DNA of 64,000 bases from Caldilineaceae bacterium (lineage in GTDB: Bacteria > Chloroflexota > Anaerolineae > Caldilineales > Caldilineaceae). Under the pieces are notes generated by a model that was not told the DNA's origin, searched no databases, and was given only the letters and a program-made list of their open reading frames with translations. The number at the start of each line of letters is the position of its first letter. Positions within the stretch are counted from its first letter, which is position 1. Where the stretch lies: contig JAHBVG010000001.1 in the NCBI GenBank assembly GCA_019637695.1, positions 62,001 to 126,000 of the forward strand, in the 5' to 3' direction. Below are positions 10,801-17,072 of the stretch, piece after piece. The position numbers and the translations under genes are program-made.

Positions 10801-13800
10801 TTTGTGGACGGCGGTGGTGGTGAAGGATAAAGAGAGCGAAAGGGGATTGTCCTCGACAAAGCCGCGCGGGCTATTCGCCAGCCGAATGTCGGGCGGACCG
10901 GCGATCACCAGATCCTGACGGTCGGTGTCGATCATCAATTCGTAGGCGTAGAAGGTATCGGTGACGCCTCCGATGATCAGCGCGCTGATGCTGAAACAGT
11001 TTCCCTCGTCTACGCCCGCGCCAATACAGATGAAGGAGATGAGTACATCGATAATGGTGAGCAAGGCGACAAGGATACCGCCGATCACTGTGGTAGAGAG
11101 GACGGCCAGCGCAATCAGGTAGAGGGTGGCAGCGACGGTCTGAAAGAAGGCGCGGTTGATGGCCGGACTGCCCGCCGACGCCCCGCTCTTGACCCAGCCA
11201 TCGATGAAAAAGCCCCAGGCCACGACGATTCCCACCACCGCGCCCACCGCACCAGCCATTTTGGCGCTGCCCCCCAACGCGGCATTGCCGCGCAGCACGC
11301 GCAGATAGGCGCTGCTCAGGCTGAGGGCGATGCCCTGGCGCACGAGCAAATTGGCCCATTTCACAGCGAGCATCAGCGGTTGAATCATGCTCATATAGAG
11401 CGTCAGCCCCAATGCCACCACGTTGGAGACAATGCGCGCGGCCAGTTCGCCCGGCCAGACAGCCCTGGCGAGCAGACCCACGGCAATGGCAGCGATGATC
11501 AGCGTTACCTTGCCCACGACGGCCAGCTTCCCTGCCGTGGAACTGCTCTGGTGATAGCGCGAGACGGCGGCGGAAACCTGTGGATTGAAGACAATGCGAT
11601 TGGCCGATGCGCGGCTCACGTCGTTCACGGTAACGCCGATGGAGGCCAGGACCGCGACCGGATCGACAAACCAGATCAGAATGACGTAGCGCGCCACCGA
11701 CGCCAGGATCGAACGGGAGGCGCTGATGGCGCTGAACGCGGTGCGCGCTTCCAGATCTGTCCAGACCGTGGCAGGGTCAAAGAGAATATTGACGCCGCTC
11801 TGTACCACCTGACCGGTGCCGCTCGCCAGGGCCAGATAGTAGATCTGTCCCAGAGTCAGCCGTCCGGTCGTGATGTCGGCGCTATCGCCCGGCTCTGTGG
11901 AGATCTCCCCATAGCGCCGCGCCAGTTCATCCCAATAGCCATCCAGCGGACAATCCTGCCAGATCGGCGCACCGCCTGCCCCAACCTGGGCGCAATAGGG
12001 CCTCCACTGCATCCAGGCCAGCACATCCTTTTCCACGGCAGGCTGGCCGGATGGGGCCAGGTTCAAGGTCAATCGTCCCTGGGCAAAGGTGGCATACCCT
12101 GTGCCTTTGCCCAGTTCGTCCAGACTCAGGCTACGATAGCTTTCTTCGCGCAGATAGGTGAGGGTCGGGGTCAGCGGTTGGGAGGCAGACCAGCGGGGAG
12201 AGAAGATGCGACCGAGCAGCGCTTTTGTGGTGGTCATTACCGTGGTGGCGACGGCCAGGTCAAGAGAAGCGTAGCTCAACCGCTCCACTTGCAGGGTATT
12301 GGAGAGATTCCAGCGCTGATCGAGCGAGACAGTGCTATTGGTGTCGCGATCAAAACGGCGAGCGATCTCGGCCACCGTGAGATCGCGCTGGCCGTTGCCG
12401 TCGGCGTCGCGCCCGGCCAGGAAGGTGCGCTCCAACCCGGCGCTAAGCGCCCACAGCGCAGTATCGTCATGTAGATTATTGTCCACTCCAGGATCTTCGT
12501 AGACAATAGCAGTCTCCACGCCGTGATCCTCGCGCAGGCTGAAGCCGGTGAGCGTCCAGCTATCGGGGTAGGTTTGTACCACGGTCGGTTGGTTACGGAA
12601 AGCGAAATCAGAGCAAACACCCCATTGGCTGCGGCGGCAACTGTCCAGCATCATCTGCACTACCCAGACCATGCGCACTTCGTGGGGCGCACCCCATGCA
12701 GCAGCGGGCAAATAGGGAATACGTGCCGTAAAGGCAACGCGAGCCTGAGTGGCGCGGTCGGTAACAATGTTGAGCGGCACATAGAGCAGCTTGCCGACGA
12801 TGGGGCTGCCTGGTGTGCCGTCGCTAGTCAGCTCGGTGCTGAAGATATTGAAGGGCGTCAACTCTGCCTGAGCGGGCAGATTAGTGTTCGTGGTGCTGGG
12901 GATGCGGATCTCCAACATGGGCAACAGCCGCAGATCGTTGATCCCTCCAACGCCTCTGTCCCAATCCTGGAATTGACCATCGGTGTCATAGGGCCAATCC
13001 AGAAGATTGTAGGCGTACCAGAGGTGATCTGGATCGGTAGGGCGTAGTTGCAGATCGACCAGGGTGAGGACGCCCGCTTGCAGACCGTTGAGGGTGAAGG
13101 AGAAGGGCTGTGTCTCTGCAAATGCAGCGTTGCCATTGCTTCCTCGCAGAACCGTCAGCGGAGAAAGGTCTTCGGCATCGGGAACACCGTCGTTATCGTC
13201 GTCGTCGTCAAAGAGATTGGGCGCACCGTCGCCGTCGGTATCGTCGGGCCATCCATCCCCGTTCAGATCGGTCTGCCACTCTTGACCGTCGGAGATACGA
13301 TCTCCGTTGCTGTCGATCTCCAGTGGGTCTGTGCGCCAGATGACGCCGCCCAGATTGAATCCTTTTACCTCGTCGCCGTCGTTGATGCCATCGCCGTCGG
13401 TATCGGCCAGGAGCGGGTTGGTGGCGATAATCGATTCCTGAAAATCGCTAAGGCCGTCGCCATCTGTATCGACCTCGGCGCTGTTCATGTACGGATTTGC
13501 GCTCTGCGCTTGAAGGGGATCGGCGTGGGGATCGAAGTTACGGCTGGCGCTGAGGGCGTGGACTGTGCGCTCCATCTCACTCTGCTGCTCTTCGAGTTGG
13601 CTAGCGGCAGCCTCAGCAGTCTGGCGATCCAGGAAGCGCAGCATGGGGAGATTACCCAGCAGCGGCTCCACCACGAGGATCGCACAGAGGGTAAGTGGCG
13701 CGGCGCGCATGAGCAAAGCGGTGCGGCGATAGCAGATCAGCAGTGTACACAGGCCGACAATTACAAGCAGCACAGGTAGATAAGGTATATGCCCGCCGAG

Positions 13801-14610
13801 CCATAATTGCGTGGCGGCCCATAAAGAGGCCGGACCAGCCGAGGCCTTGCCAAAGTTGGAAAAATCGACAGTGATGTGCGCGTGAACGCGCTCGTCGTTC
13901 TGGGGAGGAAAGCGCAGATCGAGGATCTGTCGCAAGGGCAACCCATCCTCGCCGATCCAGAGTTCACCCTGTCCGTTCATCTGCGCGTAATAATCGGATG
14001 CTTCCAGGGTAACGCCAGGGGGCAATTTTCCCTGCTCTAGATAGGCGCGCTGTAGCTGATCACGCACATAGGCGGCAAAGGCAGGACCGTTGAGGCTGAA
14101 TCGATAGCGGGTAAAGGAGATCCCCATGCGCTCTTCGGCAGCGCCCTCGCTCACCTCTTCAATCGAAGCCAGGTAGGCCATAAAATCTGCGCCCGGCGCA
14201 ACCAAACTGGTGAAATCACTAGCGGCCTCCCAATCGCCCATCCCCTGGCGCACCTGGGTTTTGCCATCTGCCACACGCACCTCGACGCCGCTGTTGCCCA
14301 CAAGGCTCCCTCCCTGAGACCATAATTTCAAAGAGAGAGTCTGATGATCCAGATCACTCTCTCCTTCCAGGTAGATACGCTCCTCGCGGCTCTGTCGCCC
14401 TACATTGGCAAGGGTGGGCAGGGGATCGACCGTTTGCACAATATCGGTGCTAAATCGATAAGAACCAATCTGCTGCGCACGTTTCCAGGCTGCTGTCACC
14501 GCATCGCTGGTTTGAAGGGAAGCCCAGCCCAAAGCGATGATCACGCCTGGTAGAATAAAAAAAAGAGCGAGCGGAAACAGCGTTCGGCACAAACGGGATC
14601 GCGTGATCAC
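4897..14610 (-). CDS. Giant multidomain membrane/surface protein (3237 aa)
   Basis: One uninterrupted frame from a GTG at 14610 with AGGAGAG upstream. Order of parts (approximate residues): signal/membrane helix 13-31; soluble domain to 260 resembling lipoprotein-carrier folds (SYRFSTDIVQTVDP); two or three helices 277-320; calcium-binding thrombospondin type 3 repeats (DTDGDGLSD and variants) 380-485; a long beta-rich region; a cluster of hydrophobic helices 970-1215; a second calcium-repeat block 1433-1570; a first LamG-like domain (LTFDGVDDALRLP) 2080-2290; Ig-like repeats; a second LamG-like domain 2617-2813; more Ig-like repeats. It ends in two copies of a short motif, IFLPLLSR and, at the very end, IYLPSVTR. 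Likely a surface or adhesion protein; no enzyme motif recognised. The terminal motif may be a sorting signal (inference). Confidence 0.9.
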   Translation of the reverse strand: MITRSRLCRTLFPLALFFILPGVIIALGWASLQTSDAVTAAWKRAQQIGSYRFSTDIVQTVDPLPTLANVGRQSREERIYLEGESDLDHQTLSLKLWSQGGSLVGNSGVEVRVADGKTQVRQGMGDWEAASDFTSLVAPGADFMAYLASIEEVSEGAAEERMGISFTRYRFSLNGPAFAAYVRDQLQRAYLEQGKLPPGVTLEASDYYAQMNGQGELWIGEDGLPLRQILDLRFPPQNDERVHAHITVDFSNFGKASAGPASLWAATQLWLGGHIPYLPVLLVIVGLCTLLICYRRTALLMRAAPLTLCAILVVEPLLGNLPMLRFLDRQTAEAAASQLEEQQSEMERTVHALSASRNFDPHADPLQAQSANPYMNSAEVDTDGDGLSDFQESIIATNPLLADTDGDGINDGDEVKGFNLGGVIWRTDPLEIDSNGDRISDGQEWQTDLNGDGWPDDTDGDGAPNLFDDDDDNDGVPDAEDLSPLTVLRGSNGNAAFAETQPFSFTLNGLQAGVLTLVDLQLRPTDPDHLWYAYNLLDWPYDTDGQFQDWDRGVGGINDLRLLPMLEIRIPSTTNTNLPAQAELTPFNIFSTELTSDGTPGSPIVGKLLYVPLNIVTDRATQARVAFTARIPYLPAAAWGAPHEVRMVWVVQMMLDSCRRSQWGVCSDFAFRNQPTVVQTYPDSWTLTGFSLREDHGVETAIVYEDPGVDNNLHDDTALWALSAGLERTFLAGRDADGNGQRDLTVAEIARRFDRDTNSTVSLDQRWNLSNTLQVERLSYASLDLAVATTVMTTTKALLGRIFSPRWSASQPLTPTLTYLREESYRSLSLDELGKGTGYATFAQGRLTLNLAPSGQPAVEKDVLAWMQWRPYCAQVGAGGAPIWQDCPLDGYWDELARRYGEISTEPGDSADITTGRLTLGQIYYLALASGTGQVVQSGVNILFDPATVWTDLEARTAFSAISASRSILASVARYVILIWFVDPVAVLASIGVTVNDVSRASANRIVFNPQVSAAVSRYHQSSSTAGKLAVVGKVTLIIAAIAVGLLARAVWPGELAARIVSNVVALGLTLYMSMIQPLMLAVKWANLLVRQGIALSLSSAYLRVLRGNAALGGSAKMAGAVGAVVGIVVAWGFFIDGWVKSGASAGSPAINRAFFQTVAATLYLIALAVLSTTVIGGILVALLTIIDVLISFICIGAGVDEGNCFSISALIIGGVTDTFYAYELMIDTDRQDLVIAGPPDIRLANSPRGFVEDNPLSLSLSFTTTAVHKGPRTLLANSYLWMYSEESMRDTTVRHRITVEPRPDLVQVNTGQMNNEWRDVKQYGTWTFNKALYGGYATTNQGVDNVTLAAGLDRPFEFYVNTGYALPALECWTLWLVFVPIPICNRRDHQGTTSNRVSDIRFDILPATVDGFMALADAPGGGARLAWDQRFPAVNDADNDGLPTAIDPNDRRSDSDGDGLSDQFELSRRQLGARFNPLAWDSDGDGLTDAQEARLGTDPARADTDGDGLSDAEEVYHQVYALVDGRVQPTAQWRGGWTVTVDGLSVRAVSNPLSADSDGDGLSDRLERDLALSPNPAARVDGEGRPYHPLSPNGNPLAVRVSSNAPREYVRPGQSLVYTTTLSSSGVAFEDASFTITHSGAALPAPQGSPRYIRFDGQPQASTAITLAVNANASGQAVLTSAGFARLTSQIAGWAWMAASQGEIAVAESQKNLPSLAADPLQPDRYHLSFLTRRVNGSDEQNASLLYFVTDAAADYFGRAVNQYSRSEDPPNVACLASGECLFVRSQQMGSDPSKVLGAIQRGNTFGGAGFQIFAPAGAHDYAPVVAANGEDFLVVWERFTYSVQSLNNNSFQIQVVSTLLAQRVDKLGGHLGTPVSWASAELPPLVRPTNTLSTAEIDDLRRTQGVDLEVIEVDSGYRLLWKRRGTQDLWGRDSVAANPAVPTGAAVRLAENLTPTAYRPAIAYDPIHRRALRLDYIDLGDALGMVGYLMDGLEQGRQIHTSFPIDKRIRVLWRADAGAWIVAAPTFGNGLMVMALDADAQPLIDGNPEHSLTFTRAVDDAPALALACPSPAWTERLVLDLPFDELPGATTLRDGSSNGYNVLCDTDQCPMPGTTPGAPSPRVSPYALTFDGVDDALRLPRMVSADFTVALWFKTTQVAGNEDAWYNGMGLVDAEVTGVQDDFGLSVGNGRLMFGIGKPDSTFHGDFVADGQWHFVVATRQRLSGAVALYLDGVRVDVGSASSAFLTAPAEIRIGSLQTGINFFQGDIDQVQIYEVALSENQALALYHRGRLPNFCLTAAAAGDAVAYTRFGLEPIQSGNSLTPMASATLTLTVDSTPPTSQIRSLGEGSYIKAGNTAQTLILAGEASDAGSGVGEVAVSVNAGTFTAAEGTATWVYALTVPAEGAYTIRSRARDLVGNQETPGSGVTLVADGTPPQMTVDALANPLRPKRSASGQWLVQLTGQILDPPIGARPGSGVAAESAELLLTRMGESAISPTRWQGVVISGTTWSIEYLLPKQMVKATGAYEIRVRAADKVGNRLDPATDAARSTLASATVALTLDSDAPEALLVAPLTNQNVITGSLVFSGILSDTTGVAAAHAAFVPIDQLAVLSDTVLSLALDEPSGALWFADHTLQQNHAVCLGSPCPLAGEAGRIDGAVRFRAGESLQIEDNSSLHFDAATSFGLQVWIKTDAMSGTVLHKGALKLRLQAGRVAVDLNGVTVSGGPALNDSHWHHIVATVDRTTGRARLYIDGMLHADLAVAGDFTSADALVIGAGFDGWLDALLLIRRSLSSEEVDSLFASADTPRRNVRLTQSGVGVLSTTWSMTVPQNIEGFHQIDLYTVDTLGNRRLVAGLWRGIIDTRAPTVNLSVEPSGAFYRDPVDDRPKYEVRYAISAEDLHLSERGFVTPCGGIAQGERGYLDTAWLRMLFPDLTMRNRLSLQCRRWEAAYEPESAATACDLYGNCTTARFTPTGAPPPVDDGLPRALSVAPQDGAIVPATPGSTGRTTAAMLPVTVAASSAQPLREVTILLNGASVQTLSFAQSEDIRRLLRVVPVGMAGEGEHSLSFRTVDWAGSTQTSPHPIRFTVDTQPPLLTLATMTLQAEDTLAPGSGVVRFSGTVSDTVGVSTVQVRVGNGAFEDVTLHPNGEWSTLQWMGSNIYSGTLPVTVRALDLAGQSTQVSRGIVVDIPVPPGVTPDPLPALQIFLPLLSRNPTDPTQQPQESTEIYLPSVTR

Positions 14611-14646
14611 AAATCTCTCCTCTGTTTGATGGGGATCCTCCCACTA

Positions 14647-15210
14647 TCACACAAACGGCAACATCCGGCGCAGCAGCCCATCGCGCTGGATCAATTGGTG
14701 TTTGAGAACCAACCCCACATGCACGGCCAACACGATCAGAATGAGCCACGCCGTGCCGATGTGGGTCCAGCGGGCAAGGGCGGCCAGGATCTCAGATTGG
14801 GGGATGGGGTTGGGCAGATGGACCCGGCTGAAGAAATGGACGCCATAGTTCCCAGCCATGACGTAGAGATAGCCGCTAATGGGCATGATGAACATGGCGA
14901 TGTAGAGGATGCGCTCATACCAGTGGATGATACGCCGTTCGGTCCGCGTGAGTGTTTCCGCCCAATTGGGCAGGCGTGTCGTCTTGCGCCAGGTGTAACG
15001 GAAGAGGATTACCAGCAGCGCGATCAGCCCGATGGATTTGTGCCAGTTGTAGAGCGTGCCCTGGCGAAAGCCACCCAGCGCGGTCTCGTGCTGCTCAATG
15101 CCCAACATGGCGAAGGCGACGATGTACTGATTGGCAAAGATCAGAAAGACCAGCCAATGAAACATCTTGGTGACGGCGCCATAGTGGGTTGACGTGTTTT
15201 TCCAGCGCAT
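14647..15210 (-). CDS. Cytochrome b561 family membrane protein
   Basis: 187 residues with four predicted membrane helices, the usual size for bacterial b561. Candidate haem ligands are in FHWLVF (helix 1), NWHKSIG (helix 2), IHWYERILY (between helices 2 and 3) and AVHVGLVLKHQLIQRDGLLR (helix 4). The pattern TLYNWHKSIG near helix 2 and a closing VLKHQLIQRDGLLRRML are typical. The family moves electrons between the quinone pool and small acceptors such as superoxide. It sits 36 bp upstream of the giant gene on the same strand; co-transcription is possible, a functional link unknown. Confidence 0.9.
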   Translation of the reverse strand: MRWKNTSTHYGAVTKMFHWLVFLIFANQYIVAFAMLGIEQHETALGGFRQGTLYNWHKSIGLIALLVILFRYTWRKTTRLPNWAETLTRTERRIIHWYERILYIAMFIMPISGYLYVMAGNYGVHFFSRVHLPNPIPQSEILAALARWTHIGTAWLILIVLAVHVGLVLKHQLIQRDGLLRRMLPFV

Positions 15211-15338
15211 AGGATAACGCTCCCTTTCCTGGGTGTGGAGAGATCAGCCAACTTGAGTTGTATAAATCGAAATGGCAACATGGAAGTTATCTATTATACC
15301 TCTGGTGAATCAAAAAAACACTTCAAGTCGATTGGAGA

Positions 15339-15416
15339 GGTGCGTCTGAATTTGGGGTGAGAATGCTCCGCGCCGGTCACGGACCCGACCTGAGCGCCAG
15401 CAAACTGGGACGCACT
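15339..15416. repeat. Family B palindromic repeat, short copy
   Basis: It runs from GGTGCGTCTGAATTTGGGGT to GGGACGCACT and is the reverse complement of the copy at 3800-3899. Compared with that copy it lacks about 20 bases in the centre. The surrounding space 15211-15511 contains no gene, only this repeat and the terminator that follows. Confidence 0.7.
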
Positions 15417-15438
15417 CGATTGGGGAGGAATGACGAGG

Positions 15439-15485
15439 AAAAGCAAATGCCCCTGGAACCTGAGGTTCCAGGGGCATTTGCTTTT
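15439..15485 (-). terminator. Strong intrinsic terminator
   Basis: A long perfect stem, arms AAAAGCAAATGCCCCTGGAACC and complement around a 2-3 base loop, flanked by A and T runs on both sides. It lies 26 bases after the stop of the small gene at 15512-15634 on the minus strand. Confidence 0.85.
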
Positions 15486-15511
15486 CGCGGATCGCTAACC
15501 TTGCTCATCCA

Positions 15512-15634
15512 TCAATCCGAGTCTAGCCGGTGGTGCAGCCAGTTCACCAATCGATTACGATGGAGAACAGCGGAGACTGAAAAGAAGATCACGGTCGCTG
15601 TTGCACCTGCGCCGAGCGCAATGGTAAGTTCCAT
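15512..15634 (-). CDS. 40-residue single-span membrane protein
   Basis: Starting from the ATG at 15634, the frame reads MELTIALGAGATATVIFFS, then VSAVLHRNRLVNWLHHRLDSD and a TGA stop. AAGGAGG, almost the perfect Shine-Dalgarno sequence, sits nine bases before the ATG, and a strong terminator follows the stop. The first half is one hydrophobic helix; the second is a short basic and histidine-rich amphipathic tail. I do not recognise a family. Small proteins of this shape often bind larger membrane complexes or act as type I toxins, but nothing here decides between these. Confidence 0.65.
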   Translation of the reverse strand: MELTIALGAGATATVIFFSVSAVLHRNRLVNWLHHRLDSD

Positions 15635-15761
15635 TTGAGTTGGCCTCCTTTGCCTTGGGGGATCAGCAAATTCGGGCTCTAAATTTAACCTTCCCCTACT
15701 TAAAACGAGAGCGAGTATCGGATATTAGATATTGGGTGCTGCGGTCTGCCTGCCGTCATTC

Positions 15762-16790
15762 TCACAGCATGATCATGGCCTTGAGGAACCCGTCTGGGCG
15801 CTGTCTGGTCATGGCGAGGGCGTCGCCCAATTCGGCAAGGCCGAAGATATGTGTACAGATGCTCGCCGGGTCAAGCTTGCCAGCCGTCGCCGCCTCAACC
15901 GCTAACTCTAACCCTTCCAATTGCATCTGCGGGTTGCGTGTATGGGCGTTGATTACTTCCAATCCGCGCTGATGCCACATCTGCAAATTGATCTGTCGCA
16001 ATCCATCCTGATGATAGCCAGCAATGATGAGCTGCCCGTTGAACGCTGTCAATTCAGTCGCCAAATTCAACGGCGTCTGCTTGCCTACCGCTTCAAAAAC
16101 GACTTTACAACGCTTACCTCCGGTCACCGATTCTACATAATCAATAATCTGCTCAGGATCTGCGGTTAAGGAAAGCGTATGCGCTGCACCCAGAAAACGA
16201 GCCAGATCCAGCGTGAACGGGCGGCGCGAGAGGGCGATGACCTCGGCGCCAGCCGATGCTGCCAGATTGGTGAGCAGTGCGCCAAGGATGCCGACGCCCA
16301 CCACCGCTACCCTGTCGCCGTCCCTTACCCGTGAACGCTGAAAGACATTCATGGCCTGGCTCAAAATCGCGCTAGGAAAGGGGATTGTGCCCAAACTTGC
16401 TGGCAATCGCGCCACCTCTTCGCTGTTGGCAAGGACATATTCGGCGAAAGCGCCTTGCGAAAGCGTTGCTACCCGATCCCCTACCAGCACATTGGTCACA
16501 TCTGGACCCACAGCGGCGACCCAACCCCATCCTTCGTGCCCAGGATGACCTGGGGTGAGAGGATACTCGGTGCGGCCGTGACCTTCCCAAACAGGCAGAT
16601 CGCAAGGGCAAACGCCGCACCCCTCAATCTGGATCAAAACCTCACCTGCTTTGGGCCAGGGCAGGGCAACTTCTTTCAGATAGACTTTTCGTGGACTGTC
16701 GATCACAGCCGCCATCATCGTACGTGGCAATGGTTTCATTGAAAAAACAGGGCTGATCGTGCGAATCGTGGGGCGGATCGCTGCCAGCAT
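15762..16790 (-). CDS. Zinc-type alcohol dehydrogenase family protein (MDR superfamily)
   Basis: 342 residues from the ATG at 16790, which has AAAGGAGG at good spacing. The N-terminal GroES-like half has GCGVCPCDLPVWEG and GHPGHEGWGWV (residues of the catalytic-zinc site), and the Rossmann half has VAVVGVGILGALLTNLAAS. The structural-zinc loop with four cysteines is absent. Substrate binding is likely a sugar alcohol or alcohol oxidised with NAD(P); exact substrate not predictable. It stands alone between the small membrane protein and pta. Confidence 0.88.
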   Translation of the reverse strand: MLAAIRPTIRTISPVFSMKPLPRTMMAAVIDSPRKVYLKEVALPWPKAGEVLIQIEGCGVCPCDLPVWEGHGRTEYPLTPGHPGHEGWGWVAAVGPDVTNVLVGDRVATLSQGAFAEYVLANSEEVARLPASLGTIPFPSAILSQAMNVFQRSRVRDGDRVAVVGVGILGALLTNLAASAGAEVIALSRRPFTLDLARFLGAAHTLSLTADPEQIIDYVESVTGGKRCKVVFEAVGKQTPLNLATELTAFNGQLIIAGYHQDGLRQINLQMWHQRGLEVINAHTRNPQMQLEGLELAVEAATAGKLDPASICTHIFGLAELGDALAMTRQRPDGFLKAMIML

Positions 16791-16833
16791 AAAATTTCCT
16801 CCTTTGATCAAGCAGAGAATACTGCGAATTGAT

Positions 16834-16913
16834 AACTACTAAGCCCTGCTCTAGCCAGTTCAGTGACCTGGTGGCGGGTCACGGACCCGCCTGGAGCATG
16901 GGGCTTAGTAGTT
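16834..16913. repeat. Family A palindromic element, copy 1
   Basis: 80 bp with perfect 13-bp inverted ends, AACTACTAAGCCC and GGGCTTAGTAGTT. Inside are two smaller palindromes, around CAGTGACCTGG and CGGGTCACGGACCCG, so it can fold as a three-way cruciform. The flanks GCGAATTGATA (16824-16834) and GCGAATCGATA (16916-16926) look like a slightly decayed target duplication. Copy 2 is at 33824-33902. Confidence 0.75.
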
Positions 16914-17014
16914 ACGCGAATCGATAATGTGTGGTTATCTTACCATTGCCGAAGAAGGGGAAGGGGTAGGATATTCCCTATTGGGGGGTAGGTGATTCAC
17001 CCATATACGCAAAA

Positions 17015-17049
17015 TGGCGTATTGCATTTTTGAAAAATGCAATACGCCA
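17015..17049 (-). terminator. Terminator hairpin downstream of pta
   Basis: Perfect stem TGGCGTATTGCATTTTT with its complement, ending in A and T runs, 24 bases after the pta stop on the minus strand. Confidence 0.7.
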
Positions 17050-17072
17050 CGATAAACGCTGTCAGAACTTGC

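Noticed and set aside
11380-12474. Long plus-strand open frame opposite the giant gene
   Set aside because: The giant gene on the other strand has continuous recognisable domains; this is a high-GC antisense frame without SD.
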